A DNA stretch of 64,000 bases from NCBI RefSeq assembly GCF_032118995.1, contig NC_092657.1, positions 10,231,391-10,295,390 of the forward strand, in the 5' to 3' direction. Source of the DNA: Asterias amurensis (Eukaryota; Echinodermata; Asteroidea; Forcipulatida; Asteriidae). The notes under the pieces were generated by a model. That model was given only the letters and a program-made list of their open reading frames with translations, ran no database searches and was not told where the DNA came from. The position numbers and the translations under genes are program-made. Of this stretch, positions 63,330-64,000 are shown piece by piece. How positions within the stretch are numbered: position 1 is the stretch's first letter; every line of letters begins with the position of its first letter.

Positions 63330-64000
63330 TCACTGGAAATAGGTGTGAACTACGTGGTTCCTGACTAGGTTGCCATCATCGTGGTGCACTGGTTGTTCTG
63401 GCTGTGGATGTGGAGGGTTGTTCATGTGATCATCTTCAATGTCTGGAAGGCCTCGTTGCTTTGCAATGTTGTGCAGCACAGCACATGCAGCAATCACTCT
63501 GCACGTTCTTTCTGGGGACAGCCTTATTTCACCATGAAGGCAGTGAAAACGACGTTTCCACTGCCCAATCGTCCGTTCTACAAGACTTCGAGTTGTTCTA
63601 CCAAAAACACAAAAAGACGCAGCTTATGTCAACGTGTGAATATGAAATTTTGTGAAACATGAATTTATAATTTATTTAAAACAAAACTTTAAAAAGTATA
63701 GCGAAATGAAACAACTTACTTGTGTGCACCATTGTATCTTGCCTCTGCACGATTTCCTGCCTGGAGAAACGGTGTGAGGAGCCATGGTTTTGACGGGTAG
63801 CCAGTGTCGCCTAACAGGTAACCTTCTTTGTTGTTTTCCCCTCTCCCCGCCGGCCGGTGGCGCCCAAACACGTCCGCTAATCGGCTCTCTCGAAGCACTC
63901 TTGAGTCGTGGGTACTACCCGGCCACTGGGCATTTATTTGCGTGAACACACACCTATTGTCCACAACAACTTGTACATTTATGGAGTGGTAATTTTTCCT
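63330..64000 (-). CDS. PIF/Harbinger transposase (HARBI1-like), C-terminal part
   Basis: Minus-strand DDE transposase running off the window. Exon 63720-64000 (continuing upstream) has KNYHSINVQVVVDNR, NAQWPGSTHDSRVLRES and GYLLGDTGYPSKPWLLTPF with the second catalytic Asp. The donor is CAA|GTAAGT at 63720/63719. The next exon, 63330-63597, follows an acceptor GGTAG and has TTRSLVERTIGQWKRRFHCL with the catalytic Glu, then LSPERTCRVIAACAVLHNIA and a His/Pro-rich tail ending HTYFQ before TGA at 63330-63332. Junction phases agree and no stop or frameshift is seen, so the visible half is intact. It converges with the Myb-like gene 1 kb away, the usual arrangement for these two-gene transposons. 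The first catalytic Asp lies outside the window. Confidence 0.85.

Overview
This window looks like repeat-rich nuclear DNA from a marine invertebrate deuterostome. I think an echinoderm is most likely, possibly a sea star. The reasons are small genes split by GT-AG introns, AATAAA signals, DIRS-type, Ty3-type and LINE-type retroelement remnants, two-gene Harbinger transposons, and terminal-inverted-repeat elements beginning TTAAAGG that I associate with sea-star genomes. That last point is from memory and was not searched. No ordinary single-copy housekeeping gene is recognisable. Almost everything interpretable is a mobile element, a former mobile element or a tandem repeat.

Layout. 1-5.2 kb: decayed fragments (LINE C-terminus, an unrecognised transposon-type protein on the minus strand, a DIRS-type RNase H piece). 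5.2-8.6 kb: 3' half of a Ty3/gypsy element with integrase, then an extra C2H2 zinc-finger ORF, then a probable LTR with a TATA/initiator core promoter. 8.8-12.6 kb and 16.96-21.24 kb: two diverged, same-strand, multi-exon genes related to RAG1-like transposases, called copy A and copy B here. They share matching intron positions. Copy B carries the RAG1-type N-terminal zinc region and RING finger. Its nine coding exons join without a frame break except for one TGA, which replaces the first RING cysteine; its terminal exon is absent. Copy A lacks the N-terminal domains, keeps the terminal exon and is frameshifted. Between them lie a LINE tail and a tandem tRNA-Asn-derived repeat.

21.3-28.6 kb: MITEs, a 1.8-kb hexanucleotide satellite and two tandem arrays (about 135 bp and about 125 bp). 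28.57-30.72 kb: a DNA element with 34-bp terminal inverted repeats. 31.1-35.3 kb: a Ty3-like element with gag and zinc-finger ORF but no pol, with a solo LTR nested in its left LTR. 35.6-39.4 kb: a four-exon Harbinger transposase gene with two frameshifts. 39.5-58 kb: MITEs, minisatellites, a foldback element inserted in a MITE, a hAT-like transposase tail and long stretches with no gene. 58.0 kb to the end: an apparently intact Harbinger transposon with a Myb/SANT-like accessory protein on the plus strand and the transposase on the minus strand, running off the window. A 2.1-kb TGAG microsatellite sits in the first intron of the accessory gene.

How the parts relate: the Harbinger accessory and transposase genes form one two-component transposition system. 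The two Ty3 elements share an unusual third ORF that follows a splice-acceptor-like site. The RAG1-like pair is the most interesting content. Its N-terminus resembles RAG1, but its catalytic-core motifs look unlike vertebrate RAG1 and more like the lineage described as N-RAG-TP; this classification is an inference.
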